Source: Sinanaerobacter chloroacetimidivorans
GTDB taxonomy: Bacteria > Bacillota > Clostridia > Peptostreptococcales > Anaerovoracaceae
Assembly: GCF_018128545.1 (NCBI RefSeq)
Contig: NZ_JAGSND010000014.1
Coordinates: 1-64,000, forward strand
DNA: 64,000 nucleotides
Reading direction: 5' to 3'
The notes beneath the pieces were generated by a model. The model searched no databases, had not been told where the DNA came from, and saw only the letters and a list, made by a program, of their open reading frames with translations. The position numbers and the translations under genes are program-made. How positions within the stretch are numbered: the first letter of the stretch is position 1; every line of letters starts with the position of its first letter. Positions 52,298 through 60,515 of the stretch are shown here, piece by piece.

Positions 52298-53701
52298 ATG
52301 AGATATGCACTAGTAGACGATGCTACACTGCAAGCGGTAAAGCGGCTGGAGGGGAAAATTGCCATCAAAAGCAGGCATTCGATTGATGGTGACATTCTCG
52401 CGCTGGAAAACCTGCTGCAAGCAATTTTATTTTATGACAAAGTGCTGTATGTCGATGATAATGATGCGAAAAACAGGAAAAGCCGAAAAAAACTGTTTGA
52501 AAAATTTCCTGTCGTATCTTTGGACAGCAATACTTTGAAAGAAATGATGGATCATACCAACCATGTGGTGGATGATTTGATCCCTTGCATTGAGGGAGGA
52601 AGCTTCACCGATGAAAGCTTCTCAAATTTTTTTCGGTCTATGAAATTAAATCTCAAATTCACCTGGGATATGAAATCAAATGTTTATTATTTAACTCAAA
52701 AAATTCAGCAGACGCCTGATGTGGATGTTTCTTTGAACCTGAAGCTTCTCGGGATGCTTTATACAGAACTGTCGGATAAATCTTTCATTGAGAATATCAA
52801 TGAAAGAAGGCCTCTTCTCTATGATTCCTTCGGACAAATCATCAATAACCAGTATCGCGTCTGTGACATGGATGGCAAGGAACACGAAACCAAAATATCC
52901 AAACAGGCGGAGGCGCTGTTCAGTGCCTTGAATTGTCTGGCCTATCGTACCACCTTCTACACGCTTCTTGCCAAAGAATTGAAAGCAGATTCCGTGCTTT
53001 CTCCCATAAGAAGCGCTTTCCAGCGGTACTATTTAAAAAAATTATATACGGAGGACAGACTAAGTGATCCGAGCCAGGAGGAAGCCGCCGCTGCCGGCAG
53101 ACAAAACTCCATTTCGGCGATCGACTCTCCGGTGGTTTTAAAACATAGCCTGCCGCTGTTTTCCCTATGGATCGCTGAACGGATGAAAGGCGGAGCGAGC
53201 TTTATTGATGCCGCCTATGAGCTGCGCGAGGACAACGATTTTGTACTGGCTAGGCTGCATCTGAACGAGATTGACGGCATGCTGGAAACGGGACACGCGG
53301 AATTTGTCAAATTCGTCAATTCCATCATTTCAGAACTTGATAAGCAAATGGACAGGATCATGGAAAAGTATATGACTGCTACGAAAAGAGGAACACCGGT
53401 CTCCTCCAGAATTCTGACCGGTAATCTGGCGGCTTCGGCAGAAGGGTTCCCCTTATTGAAGGACTTTACCTACTGCATGAAGCCTGCGTCTGAGCATCCT
53501 ATGGGCCGCGCCTGGAAAAGCAGATTCGGAGCAGTGAACCGATACCTTACGGAAGATCTGATGCAGCTTGACGCTCTGGGAGAATTCTATGACATTATCA
53601 CATCCAAAATAGTCTATGAGGACGAAACTTATCTGCATAACATCAAGGTAATCAATAACGAACTGACCTATGAGAACGCCTGGTGGACCATTGCCATGTA
53701 A
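52298..53701 (+). CDS. Unknown cytoplasmic protein
   Basis: I do not recognise this 467-aa protein. It has no signal peptide or membrane helix and is predicted largely helical. An N-terminal alpha/beta portion (MRYALVDDATLQAVKRLEGK, ILFYDKVLYVDDND) could be a small Rossmann-like or PIN-like fold, with acidic residues Asp7, Asp8, Asp52, Asp53 and Asp55. The central and C-terminal parts are helical. GATGAGGGG precedes the ATG. It is probably monocistronic, lying between the A-tract region and the FlaA1-like gene 120 bp downstream. Confidence 0.55.
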   Translation: MRYALVDDATLQAVKRLEGKIAIKSRHSIDGDILALENLLQAILFYDKVLYVDDNDAKNRKSRKKLFEKFPVVSLDSNTLKEMMDHTNHVVDDLIPCIEGGSFTDESFSNFFRSMKLNLKFTWDMKSNVYYLTQKIQQTPDVDVSLNLKLLGMLYTELSDKSFIENINERRPLLYDSFGQIINNQYRVCDMDGKEHETKISKQAEALFSALNCLAYRTTFYTLLAKELKADSVLSPIRSAFQRYYLKKLYTEDRLSDPSQEEAAAAGRQNSISAIDSPVVLKHSLPLFSLWIAERMKGGASFIDAAYELREDNDFVLARLHLNEIDGMLETGHAEFVKFVNSIISELDKQMDRIMEKYMTATKRGTPVSSRILTGNLAASAEGFPLLKDFTYCMKPASEHPMGRAWKSRFGAVNRYLTEDLMQLDALGEFYDIITSKIVYEDETYLHNIKVINNELTYENAWWTIAM

Positions 53702-53823
53702 CGGAATCTTAACTTGAAATAAAAAAGGAAAAAGGGTACACTACTGTTGGAGCAGTATGATTTTTTCTTGCAAAGAAGATCAAGGGCTCCAATAGTCTTA
53801 TTTTGGAAGGGAATTTTGCTTAT

Positions 53824-55716
53824 ATGGTGAAATATTCACGAATTGCATTATTATTATTTGCGGATATCATCTGCATTAATTTTGCCTATATTTTATCCTT
53901 TCTGCTGCGTTTTGAATTTGATATTTCCGATCCCTTTTGGGGATATTTTGCCTCCTATGCGAATAATCTGCTTTTCATCACAGCAGTAAAGCTTGCGGTA
54001 TTCTGGGCCCTGGGCCTTTATCGCAGCTTGTGGAGATATGCGGGAACAGAAGAACTGGTGAAAATCGTTCTGGCAGCTTTGGCGGCGACGGCAGCGGCAA
54101 TCGTTTATCTGGAATTCACACAGCAGTTTTTCCCGAGAAGCATCTATATTTATAGCTGTATACTGGATATCATTCTCTTAGGCGGCACCCGGTTTGCCTA
54201 CCGGGTATTTCGCGATTTCAGAAATCCGGGTACCTTTAACAGTTTCGTTCTGGGCTTCGGAAAAAAGAAGGAGCACGGAGATGAGATCAGCAAGGTTATG
54301 GTGGTTGGTGCCGGCGATGCAGGAGCAACCATTATCAAAGATATCAAACAGCATCCGGAATACGGGAAAAGAGTGGTGGCTGCCATAGATGGCGACCCGA
54401 ATAAATTAAATCGCCGAATTGCGGGAGTCAAAATTATGGGCGATCATTATGCCATTCGGCAGATAGCTAGAAAGAACGCCATCGACGAAATTATCATCGC
54501 CATTCCTTCTGCAAACAAAAAGGCCATACAGGATATCGTAAACGAATGCAATAAAACTCGCTGCAAGATGAAGATTTTGCCGGGAATCAGCGATCTGATC
54601 AACGAAAAGGTAAGCATCAGCAAGCTCAGGGACGTTGACATCGAAGACCTGCTTGGAAGAGAGCCGGTTCAGGTAAATCTCCGGGAAATCAGCGGTTATC
54701 TGGAGGGGAAAATCGTCATGGTAACCGGCGGCGGTGGCTCTATCGGTTCAGAGCTTTGCAGGCAGATTGCACGTTTTCGCCCGAGGAAGCTTATCGCAGT
54801 GGATATCTACGAGAATACGGTTTTCGAACTGGCTGGGGAGATGAAGACCGCTTATCCTCAACTCGAATTTGAAGTGGTGATCGCTTCCGTAAGAAGCAAG
54901 AACAGGCTTCGGGAAGTCTTTTTGAAATATAAGCCTCATGTGATTTTCCATGCGGCAGCCCACAAGCATGTGCCGCTGATGGAGAACAATCCCAAGGATG
55001 CGGTAATCAACAATATACTTGGAACGAAAAACATGATCGATCTGGCCGATGAATATGCGGTAGAAAAATTCGTTTTGATTTCTACGGATAAAGCGGTGAA
55101 TCCGACCAATGTCATGGGGGCCACCAAACGGGTAGCGGAAATGATTCTTCAGGATAAAAGCACCCGTTCACGGACAAGCTATTCGGCGGTTCGGTTTGGC
55201 AACGTACTGGGGAGTAATGGAAGCGTCATCCCCATATTCCGTAAGCAGATCGAGCGCGGCGGTCCGGTAACCGTAACCCATGAGGAAATCACCAGATTCT
55301 TTATGACCATACCAGAGGCTGTGCAGCTGGTCATACAGGCAGGAGCCATGGCTCAGGGCGGTGAGATTTTTATTCTGGATATGGGAGATCCTGTCCGCAT
55401 TATGGATCTGGCAGAAAATGTCATCCGGCTTTCAGGGTATGTCCCGTATGTGGATATCGATATTGAAATTACCGGTCTGAGACCGGGGGAAAAGCTTTAC
55501 GAAGAGCTTCTTTTGGATGAAGAGGGTATTGAGAAAACCGCTCATAATAAAATTTATGTAGGGCATCCTCTGCCGCCCACACCGGCACTCAGTGAGCTTC
55601 TTGAACAGGAAGGCATGTGCGTGGAAGACAGCGTCCGAGGGATCACCTTTATGAAGGATGAGGAAGTAAAGGACTGGCTTCAGAATCTGGTGCCGAATTA
55701 TCAAAGAAAAAAGTAG
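53824..55716 (+). CDS. Membrane-bound nucleotide-sugar 4,6-dehydratase (CapD/PglF/FlaA1-like)
   Basis: This 630-aa protein has four N-terminal membrane helices (residues 1-125), a CoA-binding-like Rossmann domain (VMVVGAGDAGATIIKDIKQH) and a C-terminal SDR domain with VMVTGGGGSIGSELCRQIAR, HAAAHKHVPLMENNP, LISTDKAVNPTNVMGATKR (Met-Lys in place of Tyr-Lys) and LRPGEKLYEELL. It dehydrates UDP-GlcNAc or a related sugar, the first step to diacetylbacillosamine-type or FucNAc sugars. The start taken is ATG 53824; TTG 53803 is an alternative, but GGAAGGG overlaps that codon. It lies far from the main glycan locus, so it may feed a second glycan. Confidence 0.9.
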   Translation: MVKYSRIALLLFADIICINFAYILSFLLRFEFDISDPFWGYFASYANNLLFITAVKLAVFWALGLYRSLWRYAGTEELVKIVLAALAATAAAIVYLEFTQQFFPRSIYIYSCILDIILLGGTRFAYRVFRDFRNPGTFNSFVLGFGKKKEHGDEISKVMVVGAGDAGATIIKDIKQHPEYGKRVVAAIDGDPNKLNRRIAGVKIMGDHYAIRQIARKNAIDEIIIAIPSANKKAIQDIVNECNKTRCKMKILPGISDLINEKVSISKLRDVDIEDLLGREPVQVNLREISGYLEGKIVMVTGGGGSIGSELCRQIARFRPRKLIAVDIYENTVFELAGEMKTAYPQLEFEVVIASVRSKNRLREVFLKYKPHVIFHAAAHKHVPLMENNPKDAVINNILGTKNMIDLADEYAVEKFVLISTDKAVNPTNVMGATKRVAEMILQDKSTRSRTSYSAVRFGNVLGSNGSVIPIFRKQIERGGPVTVTHEEITRFFMTIPEAVQLVIQAGAMAQGGEIFILDMGDPVRIMDLAENVIRLSGYVPYVDIDIEITGLRPGEKLYEELLLDEEGIEKTAHNKIYVGHPLPPTPALSELLEQEGMCVEDSVRGITFMKDEEVKDWLQNLVPNYQRKK

Positions 55717-55768
55717 TCAGCTTTGGAGCTGATAGATGAAATAAAAGTAGTCAGCTTTCGGAGCTGAT
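55713..55768 (+). repeat. Two tandem copies of a short hairpin
   Basis: AAAGTAGTCAGCTTT(C)GGAGCTGAT occurs twice with about 33-bp periodicity, between the dehydratase stop and pgi. Each copy contains TCAGCT...AGCTGA and can form a 6-bp hairpin. The first copy overlaps the stop codon of the dehydratase gene. Confidence 0.7.
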
Positions 55769-55805
55769 TCTAATGAAAATAAAAGAAGTCAAGGGGGTAA
55801 TGACA

Positions 55806-57146
55806 ATGAAAAGAATGGTAAACCTGGATTTTGCCGGATCACTCATTGACCTGAAGGTATTGGCTGGAGATGTTCAGAAAGTAAGAGAAGCGCAGAAAAA
55901 ACTTTATGCCGGAACAGAAGACTTTACCGGATGGGTGAAGCTTCCCTTCACTTATGACAAAGAGGAAACCAAAAGGATCCTAGAAACCGCAGAAAGAATC
56001 AGAACGCAATGTGAGGTCTTTATCGTAATCGGGATCGGGGGATCCTATCTGGGCGCCAGGGCTGCCATCAGCGCCCTGAAGCAAAGAGAAAAGGAGAAAA
56101 GCGGAAAGCCTGTACCCGAAATATACTTTGCAGGACAAAACCTCAGCGGAACCTATCACAGGGAGCTCCTTGAAAAGATTAAGGACAGAGAAATCTGCCT
56201 TTGTGTGATATCTAAATCAGGCACTACCACGGAACCGAGCATTGCCTTTTCCGTGCTGAAAGATACCTTATATAAAAAATATGGAAAAGAGGAAGCCAAT
56301 AAACGAATTTATGCGATTACCGATGCTGCTAAGGGAACCCTCAGAGAGGAAGCAGATCGGGAAGGATATGTCACCTTTACGGTACCCGATGATATTGGCG
56401 GCCGCTATTCCGTATTGACACCTGTTGGACTTCTGCCTATTGCAGTGGCCGGTATTGATATTCTCGATATGTTGGAAGGCGCGAGAGTTGGGGCCAAAGT
56501 CTGGACGGCGGGACCTTGGGAGGCCGTACCCGAAAACCAAGAGGACATGGGCAGTGAGTCGGATATCACTCAGATTTCTTCTCCGGGCCTTCTTGCCCTT
56601 ACCAGGGTATCGCTGCTGAACCGGGGAAAGTTTATCGAGGTGTTTGAATACTATGAACCTCAGCTGCAGTACTTTACCGAATGGCTGAAGCAGCTTTTTG
56701 GTGAAAGTGAAGGTAAAGACGGAACGGGAATCTTCCCGGCCTCCCTGCAATTCAGTGCAGACCTTCATTCTATGGGCCAATTTCTTCAGGAGGGAAAGCA
56801 AATCTTCTTTGAAACCATTCTGAATCTGGTGCATCCGGATAAAGACCTGATCGTTCCGGATGATGCCGGAGAACTTTTGGCAGGAAAAAGCCTGAACGCT
56901 GTAAACCGTGCTGCCATGGAAGGCGTTATGGCTGCCCACGCAGCGGTGGGGGTCCCCATGATCAGAATTGATATCCCCGAACTGTCCCCCTATTATTTCG
57001 GGCAAATGGTCTACTTCTTTGAAACCTCCTGTGCTCTCAGCGGATACCTGCTGGAAGTGAATCCTTTCGATCAGCCGGGGGTTGAAAGTTATAAGAAGGA
57101 AATGCGCAGAGTCCTCAAGGGTGACAATAACGAAGCGAAACGGTGA
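55806..57146 (+). CDS. pgi: Glucose-6-phosphate isomerase
   Basis: This 446-aa enzyme interconverts glucose-6-phosphate and fructose-6-phosphate, which links glycolysis to amino- and nucleotide-sugar supply. It has the phosphoglucose isomerase signatures IGIGGSYLGARAAISAL, VISKSGTTTEPSIAF, GGRYSVLTPVGLLPIAV, and GESEGKDGTGIFPASLQFSA with DLHSMGQF, and the catalytic glutamate in SLLNRGKFIEVFE-type context. The start proposed is ATG 55806, about 10 bp after AAGGGGG; in-frame ATGs at 55773 and 55800 are less well placed. The length is normal for the bacterial short form. Confidence 0.93.
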   Translation: MKRMVNLDFAGSLIDLKVLAGDVQKVREAQKKLYAGTEDFTGWVKLPFTYDKEETKRILETAERIRTQCEVFIVIGIGGSYLGARAAISALKQREKEKSGKPVPEIYFAGQNLSGTYHRELLEKIKDREICLCVISKSGTTTEPSIAFSVLKDTLYKKYGKEEANKRIYAITDAAKGTLREEADREGYVTFTVPDDIGGRYSVLTPVGLLPIAVAGIDILDMLEGARVGAKVWTAGPWEAVPENQEDMGSESDITQISSPGLLALTRVSLLNRGKFIEVFEYYEPQLQYFTEWLKQLFGESEGKDGTGIFPASLQFSADLHSMGQFLQEGKQIFFETILNLVHPDKDLIVPDDAGELLAGKSLNAVNRAAMEGVMAAHAAVGVPMIRIDIPELSPYYFGQMVYFFETSCALSGYLLEVNPFDQPGVESYKKEMRRVLKGDNNEAKR

Positions 57147-57178
57147 AACGGCGCAGAGGCAAGAAAACTTTTCTATAG

Positions 57179-57209
57179 TTGAAAAATTTTCTGTGGTTTG
57201 CGTTATAAT
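57179..57209 (+). promoter_or_regulatory. Possible promoter of hbd
   Basis: TTGAAA (57179-57184) and a perfect TATAAT (57204-57209) have a long 19-bp spacer, 100 bp before the hbd start. The leader between them contains CCTC...GAGG, capable of a small hairpin. Confidence 0.4.
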
Positions 57210-57308
57210 GGTTGAAAAAACCTCAAAAAAGAGGTACATTAGTAGAGGAAACTGCAATTGACCTGGTAAATGAAAATCATTTTATCATGTGAAAATGGAG
57301 GATATGGT

Positions 57309-58157
57309 ATGAATAAAATAGGTGTTCTAGGAACTGGGACTATGGGTGCAGGAATCATTCAGGTACTTGCACAAAACGGATATGAAGTGGTACTTCGGGC
57401 CAGAAGAGAGACTTCTGTAGAAAAAGGAATTGCAACTGTTAATAAAAACCTGGACAGACTGGTTGCCAAGGAAAAGATGACTGCGGAGGAGAAAGATGCT
57501 GTAATGGCAAGAATTCACGGCTCCACGGACATCAACATCGTAGCGGATGCCGATTTGATCATCGAAGCAGCTACGGAAGATATGGAATCCAAGAAAGCTT
57601 TGTTTGCAGAACTGGATCAGCTGTGCAAAGAAGGCACTATCATTGCAACGAATACTTCCTCTCTGTCTATTACGGAAATTGCTGCCGCTACCAACAGACC
57701 TGACAAGGTAATCGGAATGCATTTCTTCAATCCGGTTCCTGCCATGAAACTGGTGGAAATCATAAAAGGACTGGCCACCTCTGACGAAACCAGAGATACC
57801 ATTCTTGAATTGACAAAGAACCTGGGAAAGACCCCTGTAGAGGTGGAAGAAGCTCCCGGTTTCGTAGTAAACAGAATTTTGATTCCTATGATCAATGAAG
57901 GAATTGGTATTTTAGCTGATGGCGTTGCCAAAGCTGAAGACATTGACCAGGCTATGATGCTTGGTGCAAATCATCCAATGGGACCTTTGGCTCTTGGAGA
58001 TTTAGTGGGACTTGATGTATGCTTAGCTATCATGGAAGTGCTGCATGCAGAATATGGAGATGACAAGTACAGACCGCATCCATTGCTGAAGAAAATGGTA
58101 AGAGCAGGTAAACTTGGCAGAAAATCTGGAGAAGGATTCTTTAATTACAACAAATAA
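57309..58157 (+). CDS. hbd: 3-hydroxybutyryl-CoA dehydrogenase
   Basis: This 282-aa NAD(P)-dependent enzyme reduces acetoacetyl-CoA to 3-hydroxybutyryl-CoA in the butyrate/crotonyl-CoA route. It has [20 protein letters not shown] (Rossmann), [16 protein letters not shown], the signature [17 protein letters not shown] (catalytic His) and [19 protein letters not shown]. The length equals the clostridial Hbd. GGAGG lies seven bases before ATG 57309; a frame extending back to 57270 is not needed. Its stop overlaps the next gene (TAATG), unusual for two unrelated functions. Other butyrate-pathway genes are not adjacent. Confidence 0.93.
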   Translation: MNKIGVLGTGTMGAGIIQVLAQNGYEVVLRARRETSVEKGIATVNKNLDRLVAKEKMTAEEKDAVMARIHGSTDINIVADADLIIEAATEDMESKKALFAELDQLCKEGTIIATNTSSLSITEIAAATNRPDKVIGMHFFNPVPAMKLVEIIKGLATSDETRDTILELTKNLGKTPVEVEEAPGFVVNRILIPMINEGIGILADGVAKAEDIDQAMMLGANHPMGPLALGDLVGLDVCLAIMEVLHAEYGDDKYRPHPLLKKMVRAGKLGRKSGEGFFNYNK

Positions 58158-59137
58158 TGAAAACATTTTTAAAAACATTTATAGCAGGCTTTTTAATATT
58201 TACAATAATCTTAGTCCCCATTCAATGGGGACTAAGTCTTGTAGGCAAGGTGAGAGTTTTCAGCGGTACGGAAAATCTCATGGATGATATGCCCTATCTG
58301 GTGGATAAGAATAGTCCCTTCTTTGAAGCGTTTAAAGATAAGAATAGAGTAAATGTATTGTTGATCGGAGTAAATGACGGGATGACGGATACCCTGATGC
58401 TTGGAAGCTATGATCTGGATGCTCAGCATGTGGACATTATATCCGTGCCCAGAGATACATACTATCCGAGAGACGGGGTGACAAGCCCAGCTGCGAAGAA
58501 GATTAATTCCATATACCACAATGAAGAGAACGGCAAGGCATTAGGTACTGCAATGGCCGTAAGCGACGTATTAATGGGTATGCCCATCAACTATTATGCA
58601 GTAGTTGAATATGACACAGTAAGAAAAGTCGTGGATTCCATGGGCGGAGTTCCTATGAATATTACTTTCCATATGCACTATAATGACCCTTATGATACAC
58701 CGCCTTTGAAAATCGATATTCCTGAAGGCTATCAGATTTTGAATGGCGATAAAGCGGTGGAGTTTCTGCGGTTCCGAAAGGGTTCCAACGGATATTCGGG
58801 TTATCCGGAAGGAGATATTGGCAGAATCAAGGCGCAGCAGGAATTTGTAAAATCTGCGTTCCGGCAGGCTCTTGGCTTCAGCCTTCCAAAGGTAACCAAA
58901 ACGGTGATCGAAAATGTGGATTCCGATTTGCCCATCGGAATGGCTGCAAAAATTGCAGCGAAAGCCGTAGGACTTTCGGGCGAAGATTTAGAAGCGTACC
59001 TGCTTCCGGGTGAATCCGGTACCAAAGATGGTGCTTCTTACTGGTATCCTGATGAAGACGATATTGAGAAAATGTTAACTCAAATTTATAATATGGAACC
59101 CGAAACCGGGTCGGATACTGAAACTGAAAAAGAATAA
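58157..59137 (+). CDS. LytR-CpsA-Psr family cell-wall glycopolymer ligase
   Basis: This 326-aa protein has an N-terminal signal anchor (FLKTFIAGFLIFTIILVPIQ) and an extracellular LCP domain. Conserved residues appear in NVLLIGVNDGMTDTLMLGSYD, ISVPRDTYYPRDG, YAVVEYDTVRKVVDSMGGVP, and EFLRFRKG with EGDIGRIKAQQEF. LCP proteins attach undecaprenyl-linked glycans such as teichoic acids or capsules to peptidoglycan. The ATG overlaps the hbd stop by one base, and its ribosome site is poor, so translation may be coupled. It probably finishes the surface glycan encoded in this window. Confidence 0.9.
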   Translation: MKTFLKTFIAGFLIFTIILVPIQWGLSLVGKVRVFSGTENLMDDMPYLVDKNSPFFEAFKDKNRVNVLLIGVNDGMTDTLMLGSYDLDAQHVDIISVPRDTYYPRDGVTSPAAKKINSIYHNEENGKALGTAMAVSDVLMGMPINYYAVVEYDTVRKVVDSMGGVPMNITFHMHYNDPYDTPPLKIDIPEGYQILNGDKAVEFLRFRKGSNGYSGYPEGDIGRIKAQQEFVKSAFRQALGFSLPKVTKTVIENVDSDLPIGMAAKIAAKAVGLSGEDLEAYLLPGESGTKDGASYWYPDEDDIEKMLTQIYNMEPETGSDTETEKE

Positions 59138-59157
59138 TCCATGTAATAAAAAAGTAA

Positions 59158-59191
59158 TATAGGGAATTTCTCTTCCCTATTTATTTTTTTG
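59158..59191 (+). terminator. Rho-independent terminator after the first LCP gene
   Basis: ATAGGGAA (59159-59166) and TTCCCTAT (59173-59180) with a TTTCTC loop are followed by TTATTTTTTT. Confidence 0.85.
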
Positions 59192-59230
59192 TCCAAAAGG
59201 TATAAAATATAACGATTAATGGGTATTATA

Positions 59231-59344
59231 ATTGGAGGCTGCTGAACAAACTAAAAAAATTTTACATATCCGTTTGTTCAGGGCAGATCGCATCTGTAAA
59301 AAGCAGGCCAATCCTGTGGAAACGCCTGCTTTTCAGCCTCCAAT
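59231..59344. repeat. Perfect four-way-junction (cloverleaf) inverted-repeat element
   Basis: Four perfect stems tile 114 bp: P1 ATTGGAGGCTG (59231-59241) with 59334-59344; P2 CTGAACAAAC (59242-59251) with 59272-59281; P3 CAGAT (59284-59288) with ATCTG (59292-59296); and P4 AAAAGCAGGC (59299-59308) with 59324-59333. P1-P2 and P4-P1 abut with no unpaired bases. No T-run follows, so it is not a plain terminator. It fills most of the gap between the two LCP genes (59138-59444). It could be a structured RNA or a small non-autonomous mobile element. Confidence 0.75.
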
Positions 59345-59444
59345 CCGGCGAGCCGAATCAAGCTGAATGCTGAATCAGTGGTATTCAGTCATTTTTGAAT
59401 GTTCGGTAAGCCTAACTGGGGAAAAGAGAGGAAAGATTCGAAGT

Positions 59445-60443
59445 ATGAAACCGGTAATGAAATCAGAAATGAACGTAAAAAAACAAAGAAGCCCTGTTGC
59501 TAGTTTTTTCAGAACCTTTTTATTAGCATTCCTGCTGTTTGTCCTTTTATGCACACCTGGTATGGCCATTTTCGGAAAGGTAACAGGCCAGACCATCTTT
59601 GGAGAACCCCCTGTGGTCTTGGAGGAAGAACTTCCGGTGCTGGTCAGCAAGGATAGCCCGTTTTTTGAAGCATTCAGCGACAAAAATAGAGTCAACATAC
59701 TCCTTTTGGGAGTTAACAGTGGGTTGACGGACACCATTATGGTAGCAAGCTTTGACATGGACGCCAAGCATGTGGATTTGATTTCCGTGCCAAGAGATAC
59801 GTATTACCATAGAGACGGCTATAACGGGGAAGCAGAGAATAAACTGAACGCGGCCTATCGAAAAAATCCGTTAAATACTGCGAAGGCAGTCAGTGAAATC
59901 CTGCTGGGTATGCCGATCAATTATTACGCAGTCATCGACTATAAAGGCGTTGAAAAGATCGTGGATTCCATGGGCGGCGTGCCTATGGAAATTCCCTTTA
60001 CGATGAAATATAACGATCCTTATGATAAACCGCCGCTTGTGATCAATATTCCAAAAGGGCATCAGGTGTTGGACGGTAAAAAAGCGGTTCAGTTTTTAAG
60101 GTACCGTAAGGGATATACAGAAGGAGATATCGGCAGAGTGAAAGCACAGCAGGAATTTATGAAATCCGCTTTCAAGCAATGCCTGAGCTTTGAACTCCCG
60201 AAGATTGCGAAAACAGTTTTTGAAAATGTAGAGTCGGATATTACCATCGGTAAAGCCACAAAACTGGCTACGAAAGCGATGGGAATTACCTCGGAGGATA
60301 TCACCACCTATATGCTGCCCGGAACACCACAGTCGGCAGCTCCCTGGTATGTGATTCCTGATGCGGAGGGAACGGCAGAGATGATAACACAAATTTATTC
60401 TATTGAGCCAAAGACTACCTCAGAAGCTGCTGTGCAGGAGTAA
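59445..60443 (+). CDS. LytR-CpsA-Psr family cell-wall glycopolymer ligase (second copy)
   Basis: This 332-aa paralogue of the preceding LCP gene has a basic N-terminus, a membrane anchor (FFRTFLLAFLLFVLLCTPGM) and the LCP domain with NILLLGVNSGLTDTIMVASFD, ISVPRDTYYHRDG, VEKIVDSMGGVPMEIPF, and QFLRYRKGYTEGDIGRVKAQ. The two proteins are alike throughout, pointing to a tandem duplication now interrupted by the cloverleaf element. The start is ATG 59445, after GAGAGGAAAG at a somewhat long spacing; ATG 59472 is an alternative. Confidence 0.9.
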   Translation: MKPVMKSEMNVKKQRSPVASFFRTFLLAFLLFVLLCTPGMAIFGKVTGQTIFGEPPVVLEEELPVLVSKDSPFFEAFSDKNRVNILLLGVNSGLTDTIMVASFDMDAKHVDLISVPRDTYYHRDGYNGEAENKLNAAYRKNPLNTAKAVSEILLGMPINYYAVIDYKGVEKIVDSMGGVPMEIPFTMKYNDPYDKPPLVINIPKGHQVLDGKKAVQFLRYRKGYTEGDIGRVKAQQEFMKSAFKQCLSFELPKIAKTVFENVESDITIGKATKLATKAMGITSEDITTYMLPGTPQSAAPWYVIPDAEGTAEMITQIYSIEPKTTSEAAVQE

Positions 60444-60488
60444 AAGAGATGAAAAGGCTCATATTATGAGGATCTGGTCAAAACGTAT

Positions 60489-60501
60489 GGTGCCTGGCAC
60501 C
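60489..60501. repeat. GGTGCCTGGCACC palindrome
   Basis: This 13-bp perfect palindrome around a central T lies 15 bp before the SLH gene start. I have seen this exact motif scattered in many bacterial genomes as a short repeat. Here it occurs once in the parts I checked. Confidence 0.5.
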
Positions 60502-60515
60502 GTTGAGGTAACAAA

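Noticed and set aside
56268..57257. 329-codon minus-strand frame opposite pgi
   Set aside because: It is antisense to a confident pgi gene and has low-complexity, cysteine-rich and histidine-rich content typical of shadow frames.
59231..59344. Cloverleaf considered as a T-box, tRNA or terminator
   Set aside because: No T-box sequence, no anticodon arm or CCA, loops of 20 and 15 nt, and no trailing T-run.
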